Origin: Cercophora sp. LCS_1
Lineage: Eukaryota; Ascomycota; Sordariomycetes; Sordariales; Lasiosphaeriaceae
DNA: 64,000 nt
Direction of reading: 5' to 3'
Assembly: GCA_036250225.1 (NCBI GenBank)
Contig: JAPZLL010000002.1
Location: 806,001-870,000, forward strand
Numbering within the stretch: position 1 is the first letter of the stretch; the number at the start of each line of letters is the position of its first letter. Of this stretch, positions 22,935 through 33,721 are shown piece after piece. The notes beneath the pieces are model-generated. The model ran no database searches, was not told the DNA's origin, and saw only the letters and a list, made by a program, of their open reading frames with translations. The position numbers were made by a program, and so were the translations under genes.

Positions 22935-24782
22935 ATGCCTCCGACTCTCGATCTCAGCAGGACTGCCCACTCCAAGGTGATTATATCTCCGCCCCGCATC
23001 AACCTTCGGCGGGCGACCTCGTACAACTATGACAGGGGCCCCCTTTCCTCAACGTCCTCCCGTTTCAGCTTCAACCACCTGGTATTCTCTCCTCCGCCGT
23101 CTCCGGGTCTTCCGTCTCTCTCTCCTCCACCTCGAAAACCACCTCGTGGCCTGGCACGTCTCGTGCGTCCGAGCAGGATCTTCCGATTCACCGTGTGGTT
23201 GATTAGTGCTCTCGTTGTTTTCTACGTTGTTAGGTTTGCTCTTAGCTGTGGCGTCTCTCTGCCAGGGATTAGGCGGGCAACCGAGATTCATGAACACCGG
23301 AAGGCGGCGCGAGAGAACTTCCCTGATACCCCGGCGACGCTTCTTGTCACCGACGACCGAGGCAAGAATCGATGGACCGTTTTCATCCCGGAGAGCGCTG
23401 GGCTGCCACTGTCTTCAGCCCAGTATATGTATCTGTGCGCAAAGTGTGGAAAGGTGTCAGAAGGTCTACGCTTGGGAAGCCAGGGCTCACAACTGGCCTT
23501 GGGACCCGACTCGATCGATCCTAACTTCATCGATGTCCGGGAAGCACAAGACGCCGGATACATCCCGAGGCCAGAAGATGACGGCAGATCGGGCAAGCAC
23601 CGGCATGCTATTGACATTGCAGCTGCGGCCACCCCCGAGCCAGATCCTCTGCGTCAGCGAGGGCCTGTCTGCGAAAAGAGCTTGACCTTTGTACTGGAGC
23701 CCTTGGATGCCGGATTGGGAAAGACTCTGATGATGATATGGATGGCTTACGGCATTGCGGAAAAAGAGGGCCGTGCTTTCTTCATTGACGACAGTCGATG
23801 GGCATATGGGAAATACTCGGATATCTTCCAAGAACTGCCCGACACGGGTTGTTCCGCACCACCCAAGGAAGAGATGATACCGTGCCCACGACAGGCACGT
23901 CACTTGATCGCCACGACTGCGACCGCCCATGTTTTGTTTTCCGGACTGGGGTACAACCCAGACGCCCCCGAACCGCTTGACCAAACAAACCAAAAGGCTG
24001 AATTCGCACTGGCTCGTCGCGGCCATGATGCCCTGTTTCGACTGAACAAAGACGATGCCGAGTACGTCGAACATCGATCCCGCGACCTGATGGCCAAGCG
24101 GATAGTACCGAGAACTAAAGGAACGCAAAACGGAGTATCGATCGGGGCCCATATCCGTCGCGGAGACCGCCACCCCCTCGAGTATCAGTACCGCGATTCA
24201 TACATCCCACTCAACAAGTATGCCGATGCAGCACGGAACATGATCGAAAACAAGTTCAACCACGCGGGCGCTTTTGGAACCGAGGACAGAGCTGCCAAGG
24301 AACACAGCTTTCTCATTCTAGCATCCGATGACCCGGTGGTGCACGAGAGTGCCGAGCTAACAGGGTCGTCACCAGCCCAAGACCGCATCAAGCTGGCCAG
24401 CAAGCAAGCAGTCGAGGCCCCCACCCCGGATAGACACATCATGCGCAAGTTTGTCGACGAGAACTTTGGCTGGGAGGGCGGGTTTTTTGCGCCCATGTTC
24501 TGGAACCTGGGCACGGCGAGCACGAGCGCGGCCAATACAGCTCGATCCCCCGGCGGTCAACCGGTGCTATCCCCCGAAACCACCCGGCTTAGGAGCCTGG
24601 TTGGACGCGCATACATGATGGACTTGGCGGTGTTGGCGGATACGAGCGATGCCATTGTCTGCACGGCCAGTGCTGCAGGATGCAGGCTGCTGGCCGTCAT
24701 GATGGGTTGGGAGAGTGCGATGGAGAATGGAAACTGGGTCAACATAGACGCGGGAGCTAGATGGACGGGCATACTGTGGTGA
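22935..24782 (+). CDS. GT23/FUT8-like type II membrane glycosyltransferase
   Basis: Single-exon 615-aa protein with a cytosolic Pro/Ser-rich N-terminus, one signal-anchor helix (about 88-107, FTVWLISALVVFYVVRFAL) and a large lumenal domain, the topology of Golgi glycosyltransferases. The catalytic part resembles alpha-1,6-fucosyltransferases of family GT23: an early GLGKTLMMIWMAYGIAEKEG block, the nucleotide-sugar motif IGAHIRRGDRHPLEY (HxRRxD type), ILASDDP, and the C-terminal LAVLADTSDAIVCTASAAGC, which parallels the FUT8 segment around its LSQADFLVCTFSSQVCR. Cysteine pairs fit a secretory-pathway protein. The acceptor is unknown; core-fucosylated N-glycans are not established for fungi, so fucosyltransferase activity should not be assumed. 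The ATG at 22935 is the first of the frame. Confidence 0.82.
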   Translation: MPPTLDLSRTAHSKVIISPPRINLRRATSYNYDRGPLSSTSSRFSFNHLVFSPPPSPGLPSLSPPPRKPPRGLARLVRPSRIFRFTVWLISALVVFYVVRFALSCGVSLPGIRRATEIHEHRKAARENFPDTPATLLVTDDRGKNRWTVFIPESAGLPLSSAQYMYLCAKCGKVSEGLRLGSQGSQLALGPDSIDPNFIDVREAQDAGYIPRPEDDGRSGKHRHAIDIAAAATPEPDPLRQRGPVCEKSLTFVLEPLDAGLGKTLMMIWMAYGIAEKEGRAFFIDDSRWAYGKYSDIFQELPDTGCSAPPKEEMIPCPRQARHLIATTATAHVLFSGLGYNPDAPEPLDQTNQKAEFALARRGHDALFRLNKDDAEYVEHRSRDLMAKRIVPRTKGTQNGVSIGAHIRRGDRHPLEYQYRDSYIPLNKYADAARNMIENKFNHAGAFGTEDRAAKEHSFLILASDDPVVHESAELTGSSPAQDRIKLASKQAVEAPTPDRHIMRKFVDENFGWEGGFFAPMFWNLGTASTSAANTARSPGGQPVLSPETTRLRSLVGRAYMMDLAVLADTSDAIVCTASAAGCRLLAVMMGWESAMENGNWVNIDAGARWTGILW

Positions 24783-25288
24783 TATTTCACGGCATCTGGG
24801 ACGGCGTTTTGGAGGTTGGGGTCGGAGTTGAAGCATCTCGAGGGAGCGCATCTTGTTTTTTTTTCTTTCATCGTTATGATACCACCAACCGCATCAACGG
24901 GCATATTTCCTTTCTTTTCTCTCTCTCTCTTTTCACACATGGCTGGCTCTACTTTGTAGCTAGCTTTGCGCATTCAACAAGAATTTGATATTACACTCGC
25001 TCGCAAGAGATAGACCCAGAATATCGAATTTCTTACTTAGGTCGCAGTGATGCCATGTTGGTGACAGAGACATAATATTTGGTGGTTCGGTGTGAATGTC
25101 GCTTGCCAAGTAAGTGGAGAACCCGAGTACGAACGAAGGACAGACGATGCGAATACCAGGAGTCCCAAAAAAAAAAAAAAGGAGGCTCCGGTTGTAGCAT
25201 TTTCGAGTTTCTTGATGACGCTAAGGCCGACCGCTCATCACGGGAGATACCGCTTTTGCATCATAAGTTGGGTAAAAGAGACGATGAC

Positions 25289-25308
25289 ATTGGCTCGGTG
25301 GCATGATG
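25289..25308 (-). promoter_or_regulatory. Putative SREBP (SrbA-type) site + CCAAT box, copy 1
   Basis: On the minus strand this reads ATCATGCCACC ... GAGCCAAT. The first part agrees with the SrbA sterol-response consensus as I recall it, (A/G)TCA(T/C/G)(C/G)CCAC(T/C), and the second is a CCAAT box for the Hap/CBC complex. It lies about 395-415 nt upstream of the CYP51 start. Function is inferred from position and motif only. Confidence 0.5.
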
Positions 25309-25360
25309 TCGCGGCAGGTACCTGTGTACCTGGCGAATGCGAATACGAATGGCCGTTGTG

Positions 25361-25381
25361 ATTGGCTCGGGTGGCACGATG
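25361..25381 (-). promoter_or_regulatory. Putative SREBP site + CCAAT box, copy 2
   Basis: Near-repeat of the module 72 nt upstream, same orientation: minus strand ATCGTGCCACCC ... GAGCCAAT. It has one mismatch to the SRE consensus (TCG for TCA) and one extra base between the two boxes. About 320-340 nt upstream of the CYP51 ATG. Confidence 0.45.
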
Positions 25382-25702
25382 CTTCGCAGCGGTCCCTCTA
25401 TCGGACGAATAGGGACCGCCAATTGCTGCTGGGGGGCCGCAATCTCAACTGCGCTGGGCATTCTGCGCAAACAGGGGCAAAAGCCGTTCTTTCCTGGGCG
25501 GGCTCGTTAAAAGGGACTTTTCTCCCCGTTGTGTCCCTCCTGAATCTGGTTTTCGGTTCAAGAGCCGAGAGCAAAAGGAGTTTTGCGGCGCGTCCTGTTC
25601 TTGGCGACGGGGTCATATCTTTTGAAAACGCCCTTCGTCTCTTCAGGAAGTTGAGTTTGGCGCGCTCTAGTTTTTGTTGTTTTTCACAGTTCAGCAACAA
25701 TC

Positions 25703-27405
25703 ATGGGTTTACTGCAAGAGGTCGCAGGGCCCTTGTCCCAGCAGTTCTCGCAGCTGGGACTCGGCTCGCAAATCGGTGTTGTTGTCGCGACCGTCCTGTT
25801 CGTGTCCGTCTTCGTCAATGTCCTGCGCCAGGCCCTCCCTAGGAACTCGAACGAGCCTCCAATGGTCTTCCACTGGTTCCCGATCATCGGCAGCACCATT
25901 ACCTATGGCATGGACCCGCCCCGTTTCTTCGACGAGAACCGCAAGAAGGTCAGTGAAGGATGGACAGCACAATGTCCGCGTTGGGATGGTGGCTAACGAC
26001 TTGTTTTGCAGCTCGGCGATTGCTTTACCTTTATCCTCCTCGGAAAGAAGACCACCGTCTATGTCGGCACCCAGGGCAACGACTTCATCTTGAACGGCAA
26101 GATTCGCGACGTTTGCGCTGAGGACATCTACACTGTTCTTACCACGCCCGTCTTTGGAAAGGATGTGGTCTACGACTGCCCCAACGCCAAGCTCATGGAG
26201 CAAAAGAAGGTTAGTGAAACGACGGGAACGTGGAATAGGAGGAGGTGGATTAACCTGGCGAATAGTTCATGAAGGTTGCCCTCACGACCGACGCTTTCCG
26301 CTCCTACGTCCCCATCATCTCGGATGAGGTTTCCAACTATTTCAAGCGAAGCGCCGACTTCAAGGGCAAGTCCGGCATCGTCAACATCTGCCCCAAGATG
26401 GCCCAGATCACCATCTTCACCGCCTCGCACTCGCTCCAGGGCAAGGAAATTCGCGACAAGTTCGACGAGAAGTTGGCCGACCTCTACCACGACTTAGACA
26501 TGGGTTTCTCCCCCATCAACTTCATGCTGCACTGGGCTCCTCTTCCGTGGAACAACCGTCGCGACTACGCTCAGCGAACCGTCGCCAAGATCTACATGGA
26601 CACCATCAAGGCTCGTCGCGACCGCGGCGAGACGGGCGCCCAGGATATCATGTATCACCTCATGAACTCGGAATACAAGAACGGCGTCAAGGTCCCGGAT
26701 CACGAAATCGCACACATGATGATCGCGCTCCTCATGGCTGGTCAGCACTCTTCTTCATCCACCAGCGCCTGGATCATGCTTCGTCTTGCCTCCCGACCGG
26801 ATATCATGGAGGAGCTGTACCAGGAGCAGGTCAAGAACCTCGGCGCCGACCTTCCCCCGCTTACCTACGAATCCCTCCAGAAGCTCCCTCTCAACCAAGC
26901 CATCATCAAGGAGACGCTCCGCCTACACGCCCCCATTCACTCTATCATGCGCGCCGTCAAGTCGCCCATGCCCGTCCCCGGCACCAAGTACGTCATCCCT
27001 ACGGACCACGTTCTCCTTGCCGCCCCCGGTGTCAGCGCCTCGGATCCTCAGTACTTCCCCCAGCCCGATCTCTGGGAGCCCCACCGATGGGAGAAGGACT
27101 CTCCCATTGCGCCCAGCATTGTCCGCAACGAGGAGGAGGAGGACGAGAAGATCGATTACGGCTACGGTCTGGTCAGCAAGGGCGCTGGCTCACCCTACCT
27201 CCCCTTTGGTGCCGGAAGGCATCGCTGCATTGGCGAGCAGTTCGCCAACGTGCAGCTCCAGACAATCGTGGCTATGGTTGTGAGGAACTTCAAGTTCCGC
27301 AACGTCGACGGCAGCAACAAGGTCATTGGCACCGACTACGCCTCCCTCTTTTCGCGTCCGTTGGAGCCTGCCAACATTTACTGGGAGAGACGGGACACGG
27401 CATAA
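25703..27405 (+). CDS. cyp51: Sterol 14-alpha-demethylase CYP51 (CYP51B-like)
   Basis: ER-membrane cytochrome P450 that removes the 14-alpha-methyl group of eburicol/lanosterol in ergosterol synthesis; target of azole antifungals. Three exons, 25703..25948, 26012..26209 and 26266..27405, encode 527 aa, the usual length. An N-terminal membrane anchor (about 22-45) is followed by the Pro-rich hinge NEPPMVFHWFPIIGS. B-C loop VYDCPNAKLMEQKK carries the conserved Tyr136; I-helix MMIALLMAGQHSSSSTS; K-helix KETLRLHAP (ExxR); heme loop FGAGRHRCIGE with proximal Cys469. Both introns (63 and 56 nt) sit at positions common in filamentous ascomycete CYP51. Motifs are intact, with no truncation. Sequence style is closest to the B paralog; whether an A paralog exists elsewhere cannot be seen here. 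Confidence 0.97.
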
Positions 27406-29231
27406 AGGGGGTTTGGGTGTTGATGTTTTAATCATTTGAACTTGTACATAATTGTTGCATCGTTTCTTGTCAAGGGAACGCACCTGGAAATGGTAATCCT
27501 ATGATGGGGGAAGTCAAACTGGGATGATTGATAGACTAATACTGTAATGAAGAATGAAAAAATAAGAGTTAATGAAAGTAAACATCAAGAAAAGGAGTTT
27601 GTCTGTGGGTTGTGGTGGTCAGCAGTATGTTTGGGCCAATCCTTTTTGGTCAGGTGCGTTGGTGTTGGTCGCGGCTGCGGTTGAGGTCCCTAAAGGCGGG
27701 CGAGGTAACCTCGGATTTCACTTGCACTGGAGCTATCGAAATACACGATTTGTGGCAAAGGCAAAGACTCATCACCGTTCGAGTCGCTCAATCGTTCGAG
27801 AATGGTTTCGAAGTTTCTGGCTTTCTCTTTTTTTTCTTTGTCAAAGTCAACACGTTGCTGTCGTGAGCGATGCTGAGTGGGTGAGTCACCGGGCGATGAG
27901 TCGCTCGGGTTCGTGTTTCGCATTCTCGCATCTCGGATTGGGATGCGCTGGCGCTGGCGCTGGCGCCGGGGCTGGGCTGGGTACCCGGCGCTGACTTTGC
28001 ACCATGAAATCGGGCATCGCTGATTGGAATGGACTATTTAGGGATAGGTAGAGGAGATGTGTCTTGATGGTTTGTGGTGCTGTGTGCTGGTTTGAGAGTT
28101 TGTCTCGTTCCTGGGAAACATGAAGGATTCGGATACCTTGGGAACCAAGCGTCCCGAGATAGGTACCTAGGCAACACAACTTCCGAAGATATCACGATGT
28201 ACCAAGACATCAAATGATATTTTAGAGGCTTTGGAGTCATAGCTGAAGCACTGGGGATATCGTTTACATATGTCTTTTGGGGAACGTGCCTGCGGCTGAG
28301 ACGACGTGGGCATCAGCATCTGATGTGTGTGCGGTTCGATCACCAACTTGGGTGGGTAATATGGATATCATCTCTTTACGATTGAAGATATCCATCCTCT
28401 GGTGTTGTTTCTTTCTGGCGTGGGGGTCTCTCGCTTTGGATAAGTCAGTGCTTGCCGCAGGGCTGGGATGCTTTGAAGGTGCCGGCATGAAGAAATGCAC
28501 TTGAGATGATGGTCAACATGAGTGTCTCCCTGCCAAAGGGTATTGCGTCTCAACATCTTTCCCGGGCCAGTGACGTAGTTTTGACATGTACAGAATTTCA
28601 GCCCTCGTGTCCGTAAGACTACCTCGATCAGATGCGAGGCTGTGGGAGGCGTGGAAAAGGCAGGCCACAGAACAGATCCGCCCATCGTGGAGGATCGTCG
28701 TGACCGCCTCGCTCCTCGGATATCAAAACGGAAAACCGAGGCTAGCTATGGCACCGGCATCTCATCTCCTATGACGTGCAAATACGAGACATAAGGGCAG
28801 GGGCCAATGCCAGACGCATCCGAAGGGGGGCTTGCAGTGGCTCCCCAAAATATCTGACTCCCATAGGCCCCCTGAATGAGCGTCGGCTGTCTGAGTGACT
28901 GACTAGCTGAGGAGATGCTGAGATGTGTCCTTTTGCGATTGTGCTCTGGCGCTGTCTTGCACTTTGGCTGGCTACGCATTCCACTCTTTGGATGTCAAGA
29001 GAAACAAAAAGAGGAAAAGACTCACTTGCAAAGATCTCTCTTGAACTTGGTCTTGCTGGTATATATTGCCCGTTTGAACTTTGGATTTATTCTCATCGAG
29101 TTAGCCAACATCGCATCGAATTACCTACCTATTCTACTCTCGTTTGCTATCTTACCGCCGCCACCACACCACATACAGACACGTTTACTCTGAAAAGAAG
29201 AGGCAACATCAGCTGCTGGAGAACTGACGCC
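27406..29231. other. Intergenic 1.8 kb between CYP51 and the HDEL Hsp70 gene
   Basis: Only short frames on both strands with no recognisable domains. Contains a short GCGCTG hexamer array (listed separately). The last ~200 nt are C/T- and A/C-rich and probably form the promoter and 5' UTR of the Hsp70 gene. Confidence 0.5.
27945..27968 (+). repeat. Short hexamer repeat (GCGCTG)3-GCGCCG
   Basis: Four tandem 6-bp units, the last with one change, in a non-coding spacer. Looks like a simple microsatellite. Confidence 0.7.
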
Positions 29232-31697
29232 ATGGCGCGAAGAAGACCCGCGACAAATCCGCCCAGGGTTGGCTATGGCATCCTCATCTTCCTCCTTGTT
29301 CTTTTCTGCCCCCTCGCCGTCCTTCCCTTTGCCAGCGCCAGCGCCAGCGCAAACCCAAACAGTGACACTGCAATCCAGCCACGTGAACCCATCATCGGGA
29401 TCGATTTAGGGACCACATACTCTTGCGTCGCCGTCCTGAAAGATGGAAGGGTTGACATCGTTGTCAACGATCAAGGTATGCCTGTTCATCCATCACTAGC
29501 CTAGTGGCTGGTAGCTCACTAGTTCTAGGAAACAGAATCACACCCAGCTATGTAGCATTCGATGGCGGCGAGCGACTTATAGGTATGCCCTTCCTGATAA
29601 CGGTATGGATGTGTCCACGACTAACACGACTTGATCGCAGGTGACGCAGCCAAGAATCAACTCGCAAGCAACCCAACAAACACAGTCTTCGATATAAAAC
29701 GACTCATAGGGCGAAGCTTCTCGGATAAGGAAGTCCAGGCCGATATCAAGCATCTACCTTTCAAGGTGGCAGCCGGGCCAGGAGACAAGCCTGTTGTCGA
29801 GGTTGATGTCGATGGGCATTCTAAGTCGTTCACCCCTGAGGAGATAAGCGCCATGATCCTTACCAAGATGAAAGATATTGCCGAGGGTTATCTGGGACAG
29901 AAGTGCGTGTCGCCGAGCCACACGTAGCGTGGTGATAGTTGCTCACGGAAGCCTATTAGGGTCAAGCATGCCGTCGTCACGGTCCCGGCGTACTTCAACG
30001 ACAAGCAGAGACAGGCGACCAAGGACGCTGGCACCATTGCCGGGCTCAATATCGTCCGTGTCGTCAACGAACCGACGGCTGCGGCGTTGGCTTACGGTTT
30101 GGGCAAGGTACGACGACCATCGAAGCCCGTCATAGAACAACATACTAACACTCTCCTGAAGGGAGGAGACGGAGAGCGCCAGGTTCTGGTATACGATCTC
30201 GGCGGCGGCACATTTGATGTGTCCCTCTTGACCCAGAATGACGGTATCTTTGAAGTCCTCGCGACAGCTGGAAATACCAGGCTGGGCGGCGAAGACTTTG
30301 ACCAGCGCGTGATAAATCATCTGGTGAAGATGGTCAAAACTCGACACCAACTCGATATCACGCGTGACGCCAAAGCCATGGGCAAGATCAAGCGGGAGGT
30401 CGAAAAGGCTAAGCGGTCGTTGTCCTCTCAGCTCTCGGCGCGGGTTGAGATTGAGAGTCTGGCCAAGGATGTCGACTTCTCTGAGACGCTAACGAGGGCC
30501 AAGTTCGAGGAGCTCAACATGGATTTGTTTGAGAAGACGCTGGCGCCTGTGAAACAGGTCCTTGCCGATGCTAAGATTAGGAAGGGCGAGGTGACGGATA
30601 TTGTGCTTGTTGGCGGCTCAACCAGGATTCCAAAGGTGCAGAAAATGCTGGAGGACTTCTTTGGGAAGAGTGTCAACAAGGGTGTCAATCCGGATGAGGC
30701 CGTGGCATTTGGTGCTGCTGTCCAGGCTGGTGTAAGTGTTTTTTCGCGCTTGCGGTGTTGGCGAAGCGGGAGTGCTAACTGGGAGACGCAGATTATCGCT
30801 GGAGATGAGGTAACGACCAACGGCGGTGGCTGGTGAACAGTGCTAACCTACGAGGCAGGTGTTCCGGGACATCTTGATGCTGGACGTCAATCCCCTAACG
30901 CTAGGCATCGAGACTGTAGGTGGTGTCATGGCGAAGCTCATTCCGCGAAACACGGCTATTCCGAACCGCAAATCTCAGATCTTCTCGACGGCAGCAGGTA
31001 TGGTGCACTCGATGAGTAGATGTGCAAAAGCTGACACCGTCCAGATAACCAAAACGTCGTTCGCATACAAGTCTACGAGGGCGAGCGGGCGTTGACGAAA
31101 GATAATAATCTACTGGGCACGTTCGATCTCACTGGCATCCCACCGGCTGCTCGAGGTGTTCCGCAGATTGAGGTTAGTTTTGCGCTCGACGCCAACGGTA
31201 TCCTCCAGGTGACTGCTGTCGACAAGGGAACGGGGAATTCGGAGTCGGTCACCATCACCAATGATAACGGTCGACTTACTCAGGCCGAAATCGATCGGAT
31301 GGTCGCCGAAGCGGACAAGTTTGCTGAGGAAGACCAGGCGATCAAGGAGCTCATGGAAGCAAGAAACGGGTTCGAGAATTATCTCTATACTGTCAAGGGC
31401 CTGGTCGGTAGCAAAGACGGAGGAGGTCCGAGTGAAAAGTTGGATGACGAAGACAGGGAGCTGGTAAGTTCTATGTGTTCCGCGACAAGCCATGATCCGC
31501 GCTAATGAAGTGTCGGGTGACAGATTCTCGATGCACTGAATGAAGCGAGGGCGTGGCTTGATCAAGAGGGTCCGACGGCGGGAGCGCCTGATTTTGAAGA
31601 GCAAAAAGAGAAGTTGTCGGAGATTGTCAACCCCATTACCAGCAAGCTGTACAGTGCTGGGACTGACGAGGAACCAAAGAGGCACGATGAGTTGTGA
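29232..31697 (+). CDS. ER-lumenal Hsp70 (BiP/Kar2-like) ending in HDEL, divergent and intron-rich
   Basis: ATP-driven chaperone of the endoplasmic reticulum. Nine exons: 29232..29475, 29529..29582, 29641..29902, 29960..30107, 30162..30731, 30792..30809, 30859..30997, 31045..31463, 31524..31697; 675 aa. A signal peptide (hydrophobic ILIFLLVLFCPLAVLPF, about 18-34) precedes the nucleotide-binding domain: GIDLGTTYS (about 56-64), DLGGGTFDVSLL, VLVGGSTRIPKVQ. The substrate-binding domain has LTLGIETVGGVMAKLIPRNT; the protein ends KRHDEL, the fungal ER-retrieval signal. Exon 6 is an 18-nt microexon encoding IIAGDE. The nucleotide-binding core is BiP-like, but the lid region departs from canonical fungal BiP, and the gene has eight introns. 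It may be a second ER Hsp70 beside a canonical Kar2 encoded elsewhere; that is inference. Confidence 0.92.
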
Positions 31698-32325
31698 AGA
31701 TGATCGCTTGGGAAAAGGTTGAGGGGTTTTGTAGTTGTCGGAGCTGGTGGTCGGCAATTCTGCAATATCCTAGATAGTTCGTGTCGTCTATTTCGTAGCA
31801 TTGGGCACCAATGTCTCTCAACGCACGCATTGACATGAAGCCTGCAGGAAAAAAGCAGTGTTGTCGGTGTTAGTCGGGTCATGACAGCCGCTTGCGATGG
31901 TGTGAATTGGCCGGTTAAACTTCGGCGGATTGACAGCAGTGCGCGCCAAGAGGCACAACCGGGGTTGCCGGGTCTGGTTCGGCGCTGATCAGCAAACAAT
32001 ACCGAGGCTCACAAGCCGAACGACGTCGAAGCCTTGGCCCCTGCTCTCCACTCGCCACGCAGCCGCCGCAACTTTGTTGCCCTTTGACTGCGACACCTAG
32101 CGAGCTTCATCCATCGGACGCGCTGCAGCGTAATTCCAGTCTACCTTTACGCACGCCCTTCGTATCCGAGTTGAGTCGTCGCATACAGCGTACCAGCCTC
32201 TGACGCGTGACGGCTGTCGCTCATCGGGCATTGTCCCGTCGATTCGCCATCAACGGCGACTCGTTTCGACCCGACATCCATCCCTTCCTTCACAACCACC
32301 ACTGCCAGCGACCGCGAAGGGAGCC
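31698..32325. other. Intergenic between the Hsp70 gene and pex13
   Basis: 3' flank of the Hsp70 gene, then a C-rich stretch from about 32.0 kb that is probably the pex13 promoter and 5' UTR. No coding region or RNA gene recognised. Confidence 0.5.
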
Positions 32326-33721
32326 ATGGCATCCCCCCCGAAGCCGTGGGAGCAAGCGGGCGCCACCCCCGCCTCTACAGGTGCGCAATCCCATCCTTTG
32401 TCCACTCGGCCACTTGACGGTGCTAACCCGACGTCATAGCAACCCTCGCACCCCCAGCGACCGGCACCGCAACCTCCTCCGCAACACCGGCGATACCTCC
32501 TCTGCCGACCTCTCTCACATCTGCCGTCAACCAGAATGCCGCAGCCTACAGTCGACCACTTGGCGCGTCTCCATATGGGGCCTACGGGTCAAGTTACTCG
32601 TCGCCCTACTCGTCACCATATTCCCGATACGGCGGGTACGGGGGCTATGGAGGCGGCATGTACGGCAGCTACGGCGGGATGGGTGGTATGGGCGGAATGT
32701 ACGGCGGCATGTACGGAGGGATGCCCGGGGGGATGCCCGGCATGATGGGCGACCCCAACAACCCGGAAAGTCTTACCCAGCGGTTCGGCGCAAGCACCCA
32801 AGCTACCTTCCAAATGCTTGAAGGTATTGTCGGCACATTTGGCGGGTTTGCGCAGATGCTGGAGAGCACTTACATGGCAACCCACTCAAGCTTTTTCGGT
32901 ACGTCATTTTCTCTTACACAAAACCCTTGGATAGTATCGTACCTTTACGACGACGCTAACAACAAACCGTAGCTATGGTTGCTGTGGCTGAGCAATTTGG
33001 CAACCTCCGCGATACCCTCGGCTCCGTGCTGGGTATCTTCACGCTTATGCGATGGATCCGCACACTGATCGCCAAGCTTACCGGGAGACCCCCGCCAGTC
33101 GATGCGACCGCCCTGACGCCCGCCGCCTTTGCCCGCTTTGAGGGGCGGCAGAATCCCCTCGCCGAAGGCGGGACGCCCAAGCCCAGCCGCAAGCCGCTCC
33201 TGTTCTTCCTGCTCGCTGCGTTTGGCATCCCCTACGTCATGAACAAGGCTATTCGCAGCGTCGCCGCCCATGCCGAGGAGGAAGAGCGTAAGCGCCAGCT
33301 CGTCGCTGCCCAACCGGTAGACCCCTCCAAGTTGGAGTTCTGCCGCGTGCTATACGACTTCTCTCCTGCCGCCCAGGGCCAAGGCGCCGTGCAGGGCGTC
33401 GATCTCGATGTCAAGAAGGGTGACCTTGTCGCCGTTCTGAGCAAGGCAGATCCGCTAGGCAATGCCAGCGAGTGGTGGAAGTGCCGCGCCCGTGACGGCC
33501 GCATTGGTTACCTGCCCGCAACCTTCCTCGAGGTTCTTAGGAAGCCCGGTCAGCCTGTCGCCGCCATAACGAATGCGCCCGCTAGTGACAGCAGTCGCAC
33601 CAACTCGTTGACCAGCACGGTCAGCACCCCTAGCGCCCTCGGTGTCGCACCGCCTGTGCCGTCTACCAAAGTCGGCGATGTCACTGCCGAGAGCTTCCAG
33701 AAGTCGCAGTTCTATTCATAG
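32326..33721 (+). CDS. pex13: Peroxin-13 (Pex13), peroxisomal docking factor
   Basis: Peroxisomal membrane protein of the Pex13/Pex14 docking complex for Pex5 and Pex7 import receptors. Three exons, 32326..32380, 32440..32898 and 32973..33721, encode 420 aa. It starts MASPPKPWEQAG, the conserved fungal Pex13 opening. A Tyr/Gly- then Gly/Met-rich low-complexity segment (about 75-130, repeated GGMYGG and GGMPGG units) matches the YG-rich region thought to form the import condensate. A membrane-embedded helical region follows (about 165-270), then a cytosolic SH3 domain (about 295-360; CRVLYDFSP ... GDLVAVLSK ... EWWKCRARDGRIGYLPATFLE) and a Ser/Thr-rich tail. All SH3 hallmark residues (ALYDF-like, WW, GYLP) are present. 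Introns are 59 and 74 nt. Confidence 0.95.

Larger units (their letters stand above)
24783..25702. other. Intergenic; 3' flank of the GT23-like gene and CYP51 promoter
   Basis: Contains CT- and A-rich tracts (24.9 kb; A14 at 25167-25180) and, from about 25280, the CYP51 upstream region with two similar SRE/CCAAT modules listed separately. Between them lies the palindrome CAGGTACCTG (25315-25324). No coding region. Confidence 0.55.

Noticed and set aside
26547..27431. 294-codon frame inside CYP51 exon 3
   Set aside because: Out-of-frame shadow of the CYP51 coding sequence with no independent start context or family.
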